Notes under the pieces: generated by a model
The model's input: the letters and a program-made list of their open reading frames with translations, nothing else
Database searches by the model: none
Told to the model about the DNA's origin: nothing
NCBI RefSeq assembly: GCF_900618535.1
Contig: NZ_UYJA01000001.1
Coordinates: forward strand, 620,001 to 684,000
Direction: 5' to 3'
Source: Pseudomonas bubulae
GTDB taxonomy: Bacteria; Pseudomonadota; Gammaproteobacteria; Pseudomonadales; Pseudomonadaceae
Length of the DNA stretch: 64,000 nucleotides
Part shown: piece after piece, positions 29,258-38,862 of the stretch
Numbering within the stretch: position 1 is the first letter of the stretch
Layout of the letters: every line of letters starts with the position of its first letter
Made by a program: the position numbers and the translations under genes

Positions 29258-32200
29258 TTAATCAGGCTGCGTGGACAGCGTTGCGAGAACCTCTCCCGAG
29301 AGACGCTCACGCAAAAGTTGCTCTTCGCTGCGCTTGCGCTCATCCAGAGCGCCGAGCTCCTGTTGATACACCTCCCCGAGATCGGCATGTCGGTCTTCCA
29401 GCGCTTTATGCTCCACTTCAAAACGCTCCTCCAGGGCCAGGAATTCCTCTGGATACTGGCGCTTGAGGTAATTGATCCAGTAGCCCTGCAGGATCAACTG
29501 CTCCATAAAGGCCGGCGAATTTTCGGCTGCCTTTATTTTCAAATAAGCACTTTCAATCTCTTGCTCAGTGACTTTCGCCGCATGGCTGTATTGCATGCCC
29601 CTGGGCTGCGCAGGCAGGTCGAGGCGCTCGCTCAGGCTAATGCGATAGGCCAGTCGAACCTCCGCAGCGTCCGCTCCACGGCGTGATTGATAGGCAAATT
29701 GCGCGACCTCCTCCACTTGCCCCAAGCGAAACAGGCGCCGGCCCAGCTCGAGCAACGCAGGCCCTTCCTGGCCAGCCACCACTGAGCGCAGGGCATTGAA
29801 CTCAAACACCTTCACTTCCAGATCGCTGAACAGCAGGATCCGACCATCGCCACAGGTCACATCGGAATGACCGATGATAAATAGCTCGTCGCGTAACTGG
29901 CTATCGGATGCAGCTGCCTGCAGCACATTCCAGACCCGCCGGGTCAGGCCCGGTCTGTCCTGGATATAGTCCTGGGTGAATTGCAGCTGATCCAGCAAAT
30001 AGAACAGCCCCCTGCTCTCCTTTTGCGCCAGCAGGTCGTCCCAGATCACTGGCCTCGGCGAGCCTTGCGGCTCCCCCACACACCAGCGGGCCTTTTGCTC
30101 GGCCAGTTGCTCGGGTGTCAGGTGCTCCAGATGATCGAGGTTTTCGTCGACACCAGCGGCCCCGTACTCAGGCTCATCACTGCTGAGCGAACCGTTATCG
30201 GAGAAGGCCAGGCCGTCTTCAATGTCCTCAAGGGAGCATCCGAGGTCATTGCCCGAAAAGCTCCTGTAGTCTCTTAAGGTTGCATAGCCTGATGTGGAGA
30301 GCAGGTTATGGGACAAATCAGTATGAGCCATCAATGCGTCGTTATCGCCCTCAAACAGCTCAACAGGGATCGTATCGATCTGGTTGTTGCTCAGGTTGAG
30401 GGTTCTGAGGGTCGGGGTTGTGAGTACCCGGGTCGGCCAGCGCACCAGCCTGTTCCCCCTCAGGTTCAGGGTTTGCAATTCGCTCATGCCAGTAAGGTCA
30501 AATGTGTCGAGCCTGTTGTAGCTCAGATCCAGCCATTCCAGGTGCGCCAGTGATTGCAACTGGCGACTCAAGCCCTCCTCGTCCTGCAAGCGGTTGTGGG
30601 CAGCCTCCAGCCGGGTGAGGTTTTCAAGCGAGCCGATTCCCTCCGGCAAACGGGTCAGCTCATTATTATTGAGGTGCAAGGTACGCAAGCCGGGAAATTC
30701 GCGGATAAACCCTTGCGAGCCCCCGGCAGTAATGCGTACACCGCTGAGGTTCAGTGTGGTGATATGAGTCTGGGACACATTCAGCGGCGGTATATCCCCC
30801 AGGCACAGGTCCGAGAAGTCCAGGGTATGCACAGACTCGGGCTGCGCCGTTGTGACGGTCTCCAGCCCATCGCGCCAGGCCTGCATGATCCTGTCAGCCG
30901 CACGCCTGCGATCGACGGCACTGACCCAGCGTCCGCTTTCCCTGTGGCCCGGAATATTGATCCAGCCATTCAGGCGCTGGACCAGAGCGTCGTATTGGTG
31001 ATTCCACTCGGCAAGCCGGGCGTCGATTTCCAGCACACCCATGCCACGGGCCTGCATCTGTTCAAGGTATTGCACTGCATCATGCAGGCTCAGATCGGGA
31101 TGGACCCTTTGCAGCAGGGTGGTGCGGTTCAATTCCGGGGCACCGGGCTGAAATATCGGTGCGGGGCTCAACAAGACTTCATCCGTCTTCAATACTGGAG
31201 CGGCCGCCAACAACAGGTCAGGCCTGTCAGCGACAATGGCAGGGAAAAACTCGGGCGTTCCCCCGGTCCTGCGTGCTGCCAGTAATCCGATCGCTATATT
31301 GGCTGCCGTGTCGCGTCCCGAACGCTGGGCATAAGCCCGCAAATCGGCACAGCTTTGCGCATCCAGCTGGCAACCATTCAACTTCACCCCCTGCATCAGT
31401 GCCTCATGACCCACGAGAGCCGTCGCAGGGACCGTCCTGATTGCGCTGTTGCTCATATCCAGAAACCGCAACCTGGGTAGATCAAAAACCCCGGCTGGCC
31501 AGCTGCGAATGGCTGTATGACTGAGATCAAGCGACTCCAGCTTGGTCAGCGCCCCGATATCCAGCGCTGTCACCCGGTTGCCCTGCAGATTCAAGCGCAC
31601 GAGCCCACGCAGGCCACTCAACTGCATCTGCAACGAGGGGCTCATCACCAACTCGTTGTGCGCCAGGTTGAGGTCTGTAAGCTGGCGCAAATCACCCAGA
31701 GCATTTGGCAGCAAATCCAGGCCGTTGCGGCTCAGGTCCAACTCCCGGAGCTGGCCGAACGCCTGCAGAAATCGATCCATTTCCTCGCCAGCCACCTCCA
31801 GTTCGCTCAAATTAAGGCGATGGACATGGGCAAACGCCTGCCCCCCCGGCACAGGTGGCAGGGAACTGATTATTTCGTCTGCCAGATCCAGCTCCTGATT
31901 TACAGTACTGACCCGCCAGGAAGGCCCGGCGCCAGCATCCTCCAACCCCAGTCGGGGTGAAATTCCAGCACGCCAGCAGCGCTGAATCTTGTCAGCCGCT
32001 TGCCTGCGCAACAGCGTTTGCGTCGTCTCAGGATCCTGAGATACCCAGGCCTCCAGAGCCTCGGCAAACCTGTAGTGCTCTTCATGCAAGCCGTTAACGC
32101 GCCGCATCAGCTCAGCCACGGCTTGTTCGTCAAGGGACCAACGCGTAATTACCGTACTGGCAAACAGTCGGTCATGGGGCATGAAACGGGTCAGGCAACC

Positions 32201-35200
32201 TGTGCAGTAAGCGATTGTCCATTTCTCCAGATCCACCGTTCGCACAGGATGGGTACGCAGGCGCTCGTAGGCTCTCATGGCCGTTGACGGCTCAATGCCT
32301 GACCAATCCAGAAGCAAGCCCGCCCATAACTGCTGATGTCCGGTGAACAGCTCATCGGGCAACGTTGTTATCGAGGTTCCAAACAGGTCCAGGGTTTCAA
32401 GATCAGTCAGATCGAACAGGCCTGCTGGCCACTGAACAAGTCGTCCTTTGACCTGCAATTGCCGCAGCCGCGGCCAGCCACTGACATCCAGCGTTTCCAG
32501 TGCCCCCTGCACAGACAGGCATTCGATCTGCCCAAGGGTTGTCAGCCGGTCCATGAACTCACGGGTCAAGCCCTGCCAGTCGGCTTCCAGTGACAGCTCG
32601 CTGACCGTGGGCAACTGCGCCAATGCATCGGCAACGGGCATCATCTGTGATCGCTGAAGGCTTATTTCCAGGCGCTCCACACTGGGGAAGCGCTTAACGA
32701 ATCCGGCATCGGGCTCGCTCACCATCAGGTCGGCGCTCAGCCGCAATGTCCGCACATGGGAAAAGTCAGCGTCCAGTACAGGAAATTCACTCGCCCAGCT
32801 AAGGTCAAATTCAAGATCCAGATAAGCAAAAGGTTCAATACGACTCAGTACACCCTCCCGCCAACAACCTACCAGCCGGTCAGCCGTCAAGCGCCGCATC
32901 CGTTGGTTAAAGGGCCCGCTGGCTGTGCTCGACCACAGTTCCAGTGTGCTACGCAATGTGTCCAGCTCACGTTGGCGACTGGCTAGAAAATCGAAGATAT
33001 GCTGGGCAGACTCTCCATCGTCGATGCGCTTGCGCACATAGGCCTCGGCCTGTTCGTCGCTGATTTGCGGGCAAATATCGCGCACACGGCTTATCAACGA
33101 CGGACTCACGTCAAAGGCTGCCCCTTTGCCAGACAAGGCATAGCCGATCCGACCATTGATTCTCTGCAAGGCGGGTCTTGCTGCCACAGGATGCAATTTC
33201 AGCGTGCGGGCCATTTCCCTGCGATGCGAAGTGGCGTAGCGAGCCACTGCAGCCGGGCTGACGACGTTTTGACTGGCGCTCAGGTGCAACATTGCCTCAA
33301 TGGCCAGACGCTCACTGTCGAGATTCGCCAGCCCCGGCACATACAAGCCGGCCAGCGCCCGGTTCAAACGGCCCTGTTGCGCGTACTCACGCGCCAGCCG
33401 GTCCAGCCGCCTCGACCCCCGACCTGTCCGGCGCAGGCGTGCCACATCATTCTCACCGGCAAGCTCAAGCACTTCCTGAGCCGCAGACTCAGACAGCATG
33501 GGAAATCGTCGACGTACTAATTCGACATTGGCTTGAGCCGTCCGGCCTGTGCCGGTCAGACGGGCAAGCAGTGCGTGCTTGCCCGCTCTTGTGCCATCGA
33601 CCAGCATGCCCAGCTCCCGCTCAACCCGCCATTGTTGCAATGTGTCCCTCAACAAAGCAGGCACGGGCAGGCAGTCCACATGCACCCTGCGCAAGGTTTC
33701 GTCACTGACAGCACTGATGTCGCCGATCTGCCCCAGTTCTTCATCATCGAACATGCGGGTCACGTGCCCCAGTCGACGCAGCAAGGTCGGGCGCTCCCAT
33801 TGCAAGGGCTGTTCATGCTCGAGACGCCAGGCTCCTTCATGGTTATGCATGAGGATTGGCTGATAAGCATTTTCGTCGCTCGGATGCTTTATCCTCCAGG
33901 CATTAAGCTGCTGATCGAAGGCCTGCTCGTAGAACTGCCGGCCCACCTGGACCCAGGTTTTGCCGTCTGCCCGATACTGGCCCAGAGCATTGGGCTCAAG
34001 CCGCTGATTGAGCGGCAACTGGCATTGATAGGCCTCGATTTCGGGCCGCCACAGACGGGTTTCACCGTTGGGCAGGACGATTTGCCTGAACCTGTCGATC
34101 CCGGCGGGGTCAGTCGCCAACCTGCCACTGGCTAAGTGGCCTGCAACCCCTGTTGCACCACTCAGCACGATATTCAGCGCAACGGACTCCACATGCGACC
34201 AGGCATCCTCGACATCGCCTGCCTGCCACGACTCGATGCCCTGGTAGATGTCCATACTCATCTGTAGAGCCATCACTGCCATCATGACCTCCCCTGCACC
34301 GGGGATTAAAAACGCTGCCACATTCAACACATCAAGACCAAGGCCAAGGTAGTCATCAAGACGCTGCTGCAAGCGCTTGCTGTCGGCATCGGCTGTGGGC
34401 ACTGCAAGTGCCCGGGCATTGGCTTTGAGCCTGTCCAGATGAAGGGTATTGAGGGCCGTGAACAGCCCTGCTGATGACGTTTCGATGCTTACCAGCTCCA
34501 GCTTCAGGTCCACCTCATCAACATAATCTGCTGGCTCGATACCTCTCGGATCAGGCGTGGTCTTGTACAACTGATGATTCAATCGCTGCAAAAAAAGTGC
34601 GCCGTTCCCTTGGGGGACCAGACTGGCAAACAGCTGCTGATACGCGGGCAGACGCAAATTCAGACCCAGCTCATACTGAAATGCTTCCAGCGAGGGGTAT
34701 TCTTTGAGTGCCGAGAACGGTGCCCCCGGGATATAGACCACCACGGGCTCAACCTCAGGTTTTTTCATCAGCGGCACACCGCTCAATCCGGTGCGCTCCC
34801 ATTCCAGAACCGGCCACCTGGAACGATCCGGGCCGATAATCAACACCTCGTCCAAGACCTGGCCATAGAGCTGGAGCTGGCTGAACACTACAGGTTTTGC
34901 ATATAACGACACGCGCGGGTGCTCCTCCAGCAACGCACTGATCATGGCAAAACCAGAGTCAGTGATATGCCGTTGCAGCAGTGCCCGATGCAAGCGTACG
35001 GCCAGCAGTGCTTTTTGCGCCCGGATCATTAGGGCGCGCACCGCTGGTGGAGCAAAAACCGCCTGCAGATGGGCCTGGTACTGCTGCCCCAAATCCAGGG
35101 ATCTGCACAGCTGTGAGAACACTTCGGGTGACATGGGTAATGTTTCGCGGTAAGCAAAACCGGGAACCGGCCGAAGACTTTCCCACTCCTGTCGGAATCT

Positions 35201-35779
35201 GTGTGCCACGACCCCAGAACCATGCACCAGGGTGTCCGACACAATGGCCAGTTGATCAGGGCCCTTGTCTGGCTGGAACCGTTCGACAGGCAAAGCGCCC
35301 TGCGGCGCCAACGCGCTAAGTTGTCCTGCGACCCTTTGGGAAAAATCTTCACTGCCGTCAAAGTTGAGCAAGGCAGCCTGTAACAGGCTGTGTTGGCGCA
35401 CGGGCTGATTGCGGCGCAGATAAAACAGCCGGTCTGTGTTGACGTCCATTGCCCGGCCTTGGCCAAGGTGACTGTGCAATGCCTCCTGCAAGCGGGGCTC
35501 GGCAAACTGGGTGATCCCCTGCAGGCCTTTCAGTGCCCTGGCCAAGGCCTGATTGGCAGCCCGGCTGCGAGCCTGGCTGTCGAGCAGGGCCTGACGCAGC
35601 CACCGTGGTGCGCGGCCGAGCCCATCGGCTGCTCCAGCCTCTGAAGCATGCGCCGGAAACAATCCCGGCTTGAGGCGTTTGATATCTGCCACAGCGCTGT
35701 GTTTGACCCAGGCGGGTATTCTGGATTTTATGAAGGCTGCGTGGGGCCCCGGCCCCGAGACAATGTACGAACTTTCCAT
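29258..35779 (-). CDS. Dermonecrotic-toxin-domain / LRR / NEL-type E3 ubiquitin ligase-like effector
   Basis: This 2173-residue protein has an N-terminal dermonecrotic toxin-like region (about 1-450, motif HSLLQAALL), a hydrophobic helical hairpin near 485-530 (LNVAAFLIPGAGEVMMAVMA) that could insert in membranes, and a helical middle. Then come three leucine-rich-repeat blocks, each introduced by an [A/T]AD-x5-[C/A]-W-R-x-G helix (near 970, 1265 and 1630). The C-terminal NEL-type domain keeps the CxD motif (TCGDG, Cys near 1976, codon at 29852-29854). NEL ligases such as IpaH and SspH ubiquitinate host proteins and need a eukaryotic E2. The start is the ATG at 35779 with AGGAAG nine bases upstream. 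No secretion genes lie nearby. Confidence 0.85.
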   Translation of the reverse strand: MESSYIVSGPGPHAAFIKSRIPAWVKHSAVADIKRLKPGLFPAHASEAGAADGLGRAPRWLRQALLDSQARSRAANQALARALKGLQGITQFAEPRLQEALHSHLGQGRAMDVNTDRLFYLRRNQPVRQHSLLQAALLNFDGSEDFSQRVAGQLSALAPQGALPVERFQPDKGPDQLAIVSDTLVHGSGVVAHRFRQEWESLRPVPGFAYRETLPMSPEVFSQLCRSLDLGQQYQAHLQAVFAPPAVRALMIRAQKALLAVRLHRALLQRHITDSGFAMISALLEEHPRVSLYAKPVVFSQLQLYGQVLDEVLIIGPDRSRWPVLEWERTGLSGVPLMKKPEVEPVVVYIPGAPFSALKEYPSLEAFQYELGLNLRLPAYQQLFASLVPQGNGALFLQRLNHQLYKTTPDPRGIEPADYVDEVDLKLELVSIETSSAGLFTALNTLHLDRLKANARALAVPTADADSKRLQQRLDDYLGLGLDVLNVAAFLIPGAGEVMMAVMALQMSMDIYQGIESWQAGDVEDAWSHVESVALNIVLSGATGVAGHLASGRLATDPAGIDRFRQIVLPNGETRLWRPEIEAYQCQLPLNQRLEPNALGQYRADGKTWVQVGRQFYEQAFDQQLNAWRIKHPSDENAYQPILMHNHEGAWRLEHEQPLQWERPTLLRRLGHVTRMFDDEELGQIGDISAVSDETLRRVHVDCLPVPALLRDTLQQWRVERELGMLVDGTRAGKHALLARLTGTGRTAQANVELVRRRFPMLSESAAQEVLELAGENDVARLRRTGRGSRRLDRLAREYAQQGRLNRALAGLYVPGLANLDSERLAIEAMLHLSASQNVVSPAAVARYATSHRREMARTLKLHPVAARPALQRINGRIGYALSGKGAAFDVSPSLISRVRDICPQISDEQAEAYVRKRIDDGESAQHIFDFLASRQRELDTLRSTLELWSSTASGPFNQRMRRLTADRLVGCWREGVLSRIEPFAYLDLEFDLSWASEFPVLDADFSHVRTLRLSADLMVSEPDAGFVKRFPSVERLEISLQRSQMMPVADALAQLPTVSELSLEADWQGLTREFMDRLTTLGQIECLSVQGALETLDVSGWPRLRQLQVKGRLVQWPAGLFDLTDLETLDLFGTSITTLPDELFTGHQQLWAGLLLDWSGIEPSTAMRAYERLRTHPVRTVDLEKWTIAYCTGCLTRFMPHDRLFASTVITRWSLDEQAVAELMRRVNGLHEEHYRFAEALEAWVSQDPETTQTLLRRQAADKIQRCWRAGISPRLGLEDAGAGPSWRVSTVNQELDLADEIISSLPPVPGGQAFAHVHRLNLSELEVAGEEMDRFLQAFGQLRELDLSRNGLDLLPNALGDLRQLTDLNLAHNELVMSPSLQMQLSGLRGLVRLNLQGNRVTALDIGALTKLESLDLSHTAIRSWPAGVFDLPRLRFLDMSNSAIRTVPATALVGHEALMQGVKLNGCQLDAQSCADLRAYAQRSGRDTAANIAIGLLAARRTGGTPEFFPAIVADRPDLLLAAAPVLKTDEVLLSPAPIFQPGAPELNRTTLLQRVHPDLSLHDAVQYLEQMQARGMGVLEIDARLAEWNHQYDALVQRLNGWINIPGHRESGRWVSAVDRRRAADRIMQAWRDGLETVTTAQPESVHTLDFSDLCLGDIPPLNVSQTHITTLNLSGVRITAGGSQGFIREFPGLRTLHLNNNELTRLPEGIGSLENLTRLEAAHNRLQDEEGLSRQLQSLAHLEWLDLSYNRLDTFDLTGMSELQTLNLRGNRLVRWPTRVLTTPTLRTLNLSNNQIDTIPVELFEGDNDALMAHTDLSHNLLSTSGYATLRDYRSFSGNDLGCSLEDIEDGLAFSDNGSLSSDEPEYGAAGVDENLDHLEHLTPEQLAEQKARWCVGEPQGSPRPVIWDDLLAQKESRGLFYLLDQLQFTQDYIQDRPGLTRRVWNVLQAAASDSQLRDELFIIGHSDVTCGDGRILLFSDLEVKVFEFNALRSVVAGQEGPALLELGRRLFRLGQVEEVAQFAYQSRRGADAAEVRLAYRISLSERLDLPAQPRGMQYSHAAKVTEQEIESAYLKIKAAENSPAFMEQLILQGYWINYLKRQYPEEFLALEERFEVEHKALEDRHADLGEVYQQELGALDERKRSEEQLLRERLSGEVLATLSTQPD

Positions 35780-35924
35780 GACCGGCTTCTTCCTGAAACG
35801 CATGTGAGTGAGCGCCTCAGTACAACCGACAGTGCCCGGGCATGGGTGGTAGATAGTTAATGGGCCTTGAAGTTGACTACGCTATGGGATGTAGCCGTTC
35901 CAACCTCAGACAGCCGAGGCATCT

Positions 35925-36143
35925 ATGAACGATCCTGCCGACAACAAGCCGCCGAGCTTCTGGCAAATGCTGCACAGCGTCATGGCCGCTGCCTTTGGCG
36001 TGCAAAGCGGAAAAAACAGGACTCGGGATTTTTCCCACGGTAAAGCCTCCCACTTCCTTATCATGGGGCTGTTATTTACCTTGGTGTTTGCCTTGACCCT
36101 GTACGGGATCGTCACGCTGGTGGTTCATCTGGCGGGGGTTTAG
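35925..36143 (+). CDS. DUF2970 family small membrane protein
   Basis: The 72-residue protein starts with MNDPADNKPPSFWQMLHSVM and ends in one transmembrane helix (FLIMGLLFTLVFALTLYGIVTLVV). This is the DUF2970 family, whose function is unknown. GAGG lies at a normal distance from the ATG. It is divergent from the large toxin gene, with 145 bp between them. Confidence 0.85.
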   Translation: MNDPADNKPPSFWQMLHSVMAAAFGVQSGKNRTRDFSHGKASHFLIMGLLFTLVFALTLYGIVTLVVHLAGV

Positions 36144-36315
36144 GGAGGCAAATTGGCAGCGCGTACCTGAGTGCCGGGCACGCGAAGGCCTGGGGGGGCC
36201 ATGCACAACGTTGGCATTGTTGAGCATGCCAACGGCAGCGAAGGCGGCACCAGGTAATGTCGACAAGCTCTTTAGCGGCTACATCCGCCTCATCAGCCTC
36301 GACCTTGCACGCTTG
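36144..36315. other. Intergenic, no gene seen
   Basis: This 172-bp stretch between DUF2970 and the convergent small peptide gene contains a run of G (near 36192) and a short inverted repeat, GTTGGCATTGTTGAGCATGCCAAC at 36210-36233. No open frame has family-like features. Confidence 0.4.
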
Positions 36316-36429
36316 CTACTGGTGGCTGACCCAGTACACGGCAGTAGAAACCACCAGAATGATCAGAAAGAAAATGGCCCATGCATCGACCTTGCTGTCG
36401 CTTTTACGCGCTTTGACTGGAGTACTCAT
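36316..36429 (-). CDS. 37-residue single-helix membrane peptide
   Basis: A short minus-strand frame encodes MSTPVKARKSDSKVDAW, then a hydrophobic helix (AIFFLIILVVSTAVYWV) and a terminal SHQ. The ATG at 36427-36429 has AAGG seven bases upstream. The layout, a basic head of about 16 residues, one membrane span and a short tail, is that of a real small membrane protein (N-in orientation by the positive-inside rule), and the codon usage matches the neighbours. I recall comparable tiny hypotheticals near cysI in other pseudomonads, but I have no function for it. It is divergent from cysI. Confidence 0.65.
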   Translation of the reverse strand: MSTPVKARKSDSKVDAWAIFFLIILVVSTAVYWVSHQ

Positions 36430-36670
36430 CGCATCGCCTTTTTTCGGTTTTATGGGTGATTGCTTGAAGTCCTTAAAACAGTTAAGTCCAGCAATGCCCT
36501 TCCCACAAGTAAGGGATTGAGAATCAAACGCTTATAGTCGTTTTGGTTCTTTGCATATGCTTAAACATCACTTTTGCGCATAACTACAAACTGGTATCGT
36601 GCCCCGCTCCTTGGGGAGTGCGCGGCCGTGCGCGCAGATAAGCTGTTAGCAGCCTGAGAACAGGACCTAT
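36430..36670. promoter_or_regulatory. Divergent promoter region upstream of cysI
   Basis: This 240-bp non-coding stretch between the small peptide gene and cysI contains an AT-rich section (about 36524-36595) where the cysI promoter most likely lies. A GC-rich inverted repeat (GTGCGCGGCCGTGCGCGC, 36618-36635) falls in the leader. CysB control would be expected for a sulfite reductase gene, but I cannot point to a definite CysB site. Confidence 0.4.
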
Positions 36671-38329
36671 ATGTACGTATATGACGAGTACGATCAGCAG
36701 ATCATCGAGGACCGCGTCAAGCAGTTCCGGGATCAGACCCGACGCTATCTGGCAGGTGAGCTGAGCGAAGAAGAGTTCCGCCCCCTGCGCCTGCAAAATG
36801 GCCTTTATGTTCAACGCTTTGCCCCAATGCTGCGGGTCGCTGTGCCTTATGGCCAGTTGACTTCGCGTCAGGCGCGAATGATGGCCAAAATCGCTCGTGA
36901 CTATGACAAGGGCTATGCCCACATCAGTACCCGCCAGAACGTGCAATTCAACTGGCCTGCGCTGGAAGACATCCCGGACATCCTGGAAGAACTGGCCACC
37001 GTGCAGATGCACGCCATTCAGACCAGCGGCAACTGCCTGCGCAACGTCACCACCGACCAGTTCGCCGGTGTTGCGGCGGATGAACTGATCGATTCGCGCC
37101 CTTGGTGCGAAATCGTGCGTCAGTGGACGACTTTCCACCCGGAATTCGCCTACCTGCCACGCAAATTCAAAATTGCAATCAACGGTTCGACATCTGACCG
37201 TGCAGCCATTGAAGTGCATGACATCGGCCTGGAGCCGGTGCTCAACGACGCCGGCGAAGTGGGCTTCCGTGTACTGGTAGGTGGCGGCCTGGGCCGTACC
37301 CCGGTAATCGGTGCCTTCATCAATGAGTTCCTGCCATGGCAAGACCTTCTTAGTTATCTCGAAGCCATCCTGCGGGTTTACAACCGCTATGGCCGTCGTG
37401 ACAACAAGTACAAGGCGCGGATCAAGATTCTGGTCAAGGCGCTGACGCCTGAAGTGTTCGCCGAGCGTGTTGAGGCCGAAATGGTTCACTTGCGCGGCGG
37501 TTCGAACACCCTGACCGAAGCCGAAGTGCAGCGTATCGCCAAGCACTTCGTCGATCCTGACTACAAAGCCCTGCCTGACTTCGGCGCCGAACTGGCCGAA
37601 CTCGACAAGCAGCACCCGGGTTTTGCCCGTTGGCGCGTACGCAACACGTTGGCCCACAAAAAACCGGGCTATGTCGCCGTTACTTTGTCGCTCAAACCTA
37701 CAGGTGTAGCCCCGGGCGATGTGACCGACAAGCAGTGGGATGCCATCGCCGACATGGCCGACCGTTACAGCTTTGGCCAACTGCGTACTTCCCACGAGCA
37801 GAACATTATCCTGGCCGATGTCGAAGAGAGCCAGCTGTTCACCATGTGGGGCGAGTTGCGCGAAAATGGGTTCGCCACGCCCAACATCGGTTTGCTGACC
37901 GACATGATCTGCTGCCCTGGTGGTGACTTCTGCTCCCTGGCCAACGCCAAGTCGATCCCGATTGCCGAATCGATCCAGCGCCGTTTTGAAAACCTGGACT
38001 ACCTGTTCGACATTGGCGAACTGGACCTGAACATTTCTGGTTGCATGAACGCCTGTGGTCACCACCACGTCGGGCATATCGGTATTCTCGGCGTAGATAA
38101 AAAAGGCGCCGAGTTCTATCAGGTATCCCTGGGTGGCAGTGCCAGCCGTGATGCCAGTCTCGGCAAGATTCTGGGCCCGTCCTTTGCCCAGGACGCCATG
38201 CCGGATGTGATTGAAAAGCTGATCGACGTCTATGTTGAAAAACGTACCGAAGACGAACGTTTTATCGATACCTACCAGCGTATCGGCATTGACCCTTTCA
38301 AGGAGCGCGTCTATGCAGCGAATAATTAA
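36671..38329 (+). CDS. cysI: Sulfite reductase hemoprotein subunit (nitrite/sulfite reductase family)
   Basis: This 552-residue protein has duplicated ferredoxin-like and siroheme/4Fe-4S halves. The cluster cysteines are visible in DMICCPGGDFCSLANAKS and SGCMNACGHHHVGH. The enzyme reduces sulfite to sulfide with six electrons in cysteine synthesis. The Pseudomonas type takes electrons from ferredoxin or an unlinked partner rather than a CysJ flavoprotein, and no cysJ is present here. AGGA precedes the ATG. It is followed by and overlaps the DUF934 gene. Confidence 0.95.
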   Translation: MYVYDEYDQQIIEDRVKQFRDQTRRYLAGELSEEEFRPLRLQNGLYVQRFAPMLRVAVPYGQLTSRQARMMAKIARDYDKGYAHISTRQNVQFNWPALEDIPDILEELATVQMHAIQTSGNCLRNVTTDQFAGVAADELIDSRPWCEIVRQWTTFHPEFAYLPRKFKIAINGSTSDRAAIEVHDIGLEPVLNDAGEVGFRVLVGGGLGRTPVIGAFINEFLPWQDLLSYLEAILRVYNRYGRRDNKYKARIKILVKALTPEVFAERVEAEMVHLRGGSNTLTEAEVQRIAKHFVDPDYKALPDFGAELAELDKQHPGFARWRVRNTLAHKKPGYVAVTLSLKPTGVAPGDVTDKQWDAIADMADRYSFGQLRTSHEQNIILADVEESQLFTMWGELRENGFATPNIGLLTDMICCPGGDFCSLANAKSIPIAESIQRRFENLDYLFDIGELDLNISGCMNACGHHHVGHIGILGVDKKGAEFYQVSLGGSASRDASLGKILGPSFAQDAMPDVIEKLIDVYVEKRTEDERFIDTYQRIGIDPFKERVYAANN

Positions 38330-38807
38330 GAACAACCAGGTCATCGATGAAACCTGGCACTTGCTGCCCAAGGAAACCAGCTTTGACGAAATCTCCAATT
38401 GCGACGACCTGATCGTGCCTTTGGTGATGTGGCGCGAACACGGCCACGCACTCAAGGCCCGCGACGGCGGCCTGGGCGTGTGGCTGGACAGCGACGAAGA
38501 AGCTGAAGAGCTGGGCGAGGACGTGGCGAACTTTCAGGTTATTGCCCTGAACTTCCCGGCTTTCACTGATGGCCGCAGTTATTCCAACGCCCGTTTGCTG
38601 CGTGACCGCTATGGTTATAAAGGCGAACTTCGCGCCATTGGCGATGTTCTGCGCGACCAGTTGTTCTATCTGCATCGCTGTGGCTTTGACGCATTCGCCA
38701 TCCGTGCCGATAAAGACCCTTACGAAGCGCTGGAAGGCCTCAAGGACTTCTCGGTGACCTACCAGTCTTCAACCGACGAGCCGATGCCGCTGTTCCGTCG
38801 TCGCTGA
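38313..38807 (+). CDS. DUF934 family protein (sulfite reductase-associated)
   Basis: The 164-residue protein has the conserved LGVWLDSDEEAEEL and FPAFTDGRSYSNARLLRDRYGYKGELRA-type stretch of the DUF934 family, which nearly always follows cysI in pseudomonads. Its role is unproven; assimilatory sulfate reduction is inferred from linkage. AAGGAG precedes the ATG at 38313, inside the last 17 bp of cysI, so the pair is translationally coupled. Confidence 0.9.
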   Translation: MQRIIKNNQVIDETWHLLPKETSFDEISNCDDLIVPLVMWREHGHALKARDGGLGVWLDSDEEAEELGEDVANFQVIALNFPAFTDGRSYSNARLLRDRYGYKGELRAIGDVLRDQLFYLHRCGFDAFAIRADKDPYEALEGLKDFSVTYQSSTDEPMPLFRRR

Positions 38808-38815
38808 TGCTGTGG

Positions 38816-38839
38816 CTGGCCCTGGTTACCCAGGGCCAG
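38816..38839. terminator. Hairpin between DUF934 and the NEL gene
   Basis: A perfect 10-bp stem (CTGGCCCTGG with CCAGGGCCAG) with a 4-nt loop lies between convergent genes. It has no T-run, so it is a weak intrinsic terminator at best. Confidence 0.6.
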
Positions 38840-38862
38840 CGCCTGCATAACCCTGCGCAGGG

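Noticed and set aside
36072..36266. Minus-strand frame of 64 codons beside the 37-residue peptide gene
   Set aside because: It needs a TTG start without a ribosome-binding site, overlaps the DUF2970 stop region and has no membrane or domain features.
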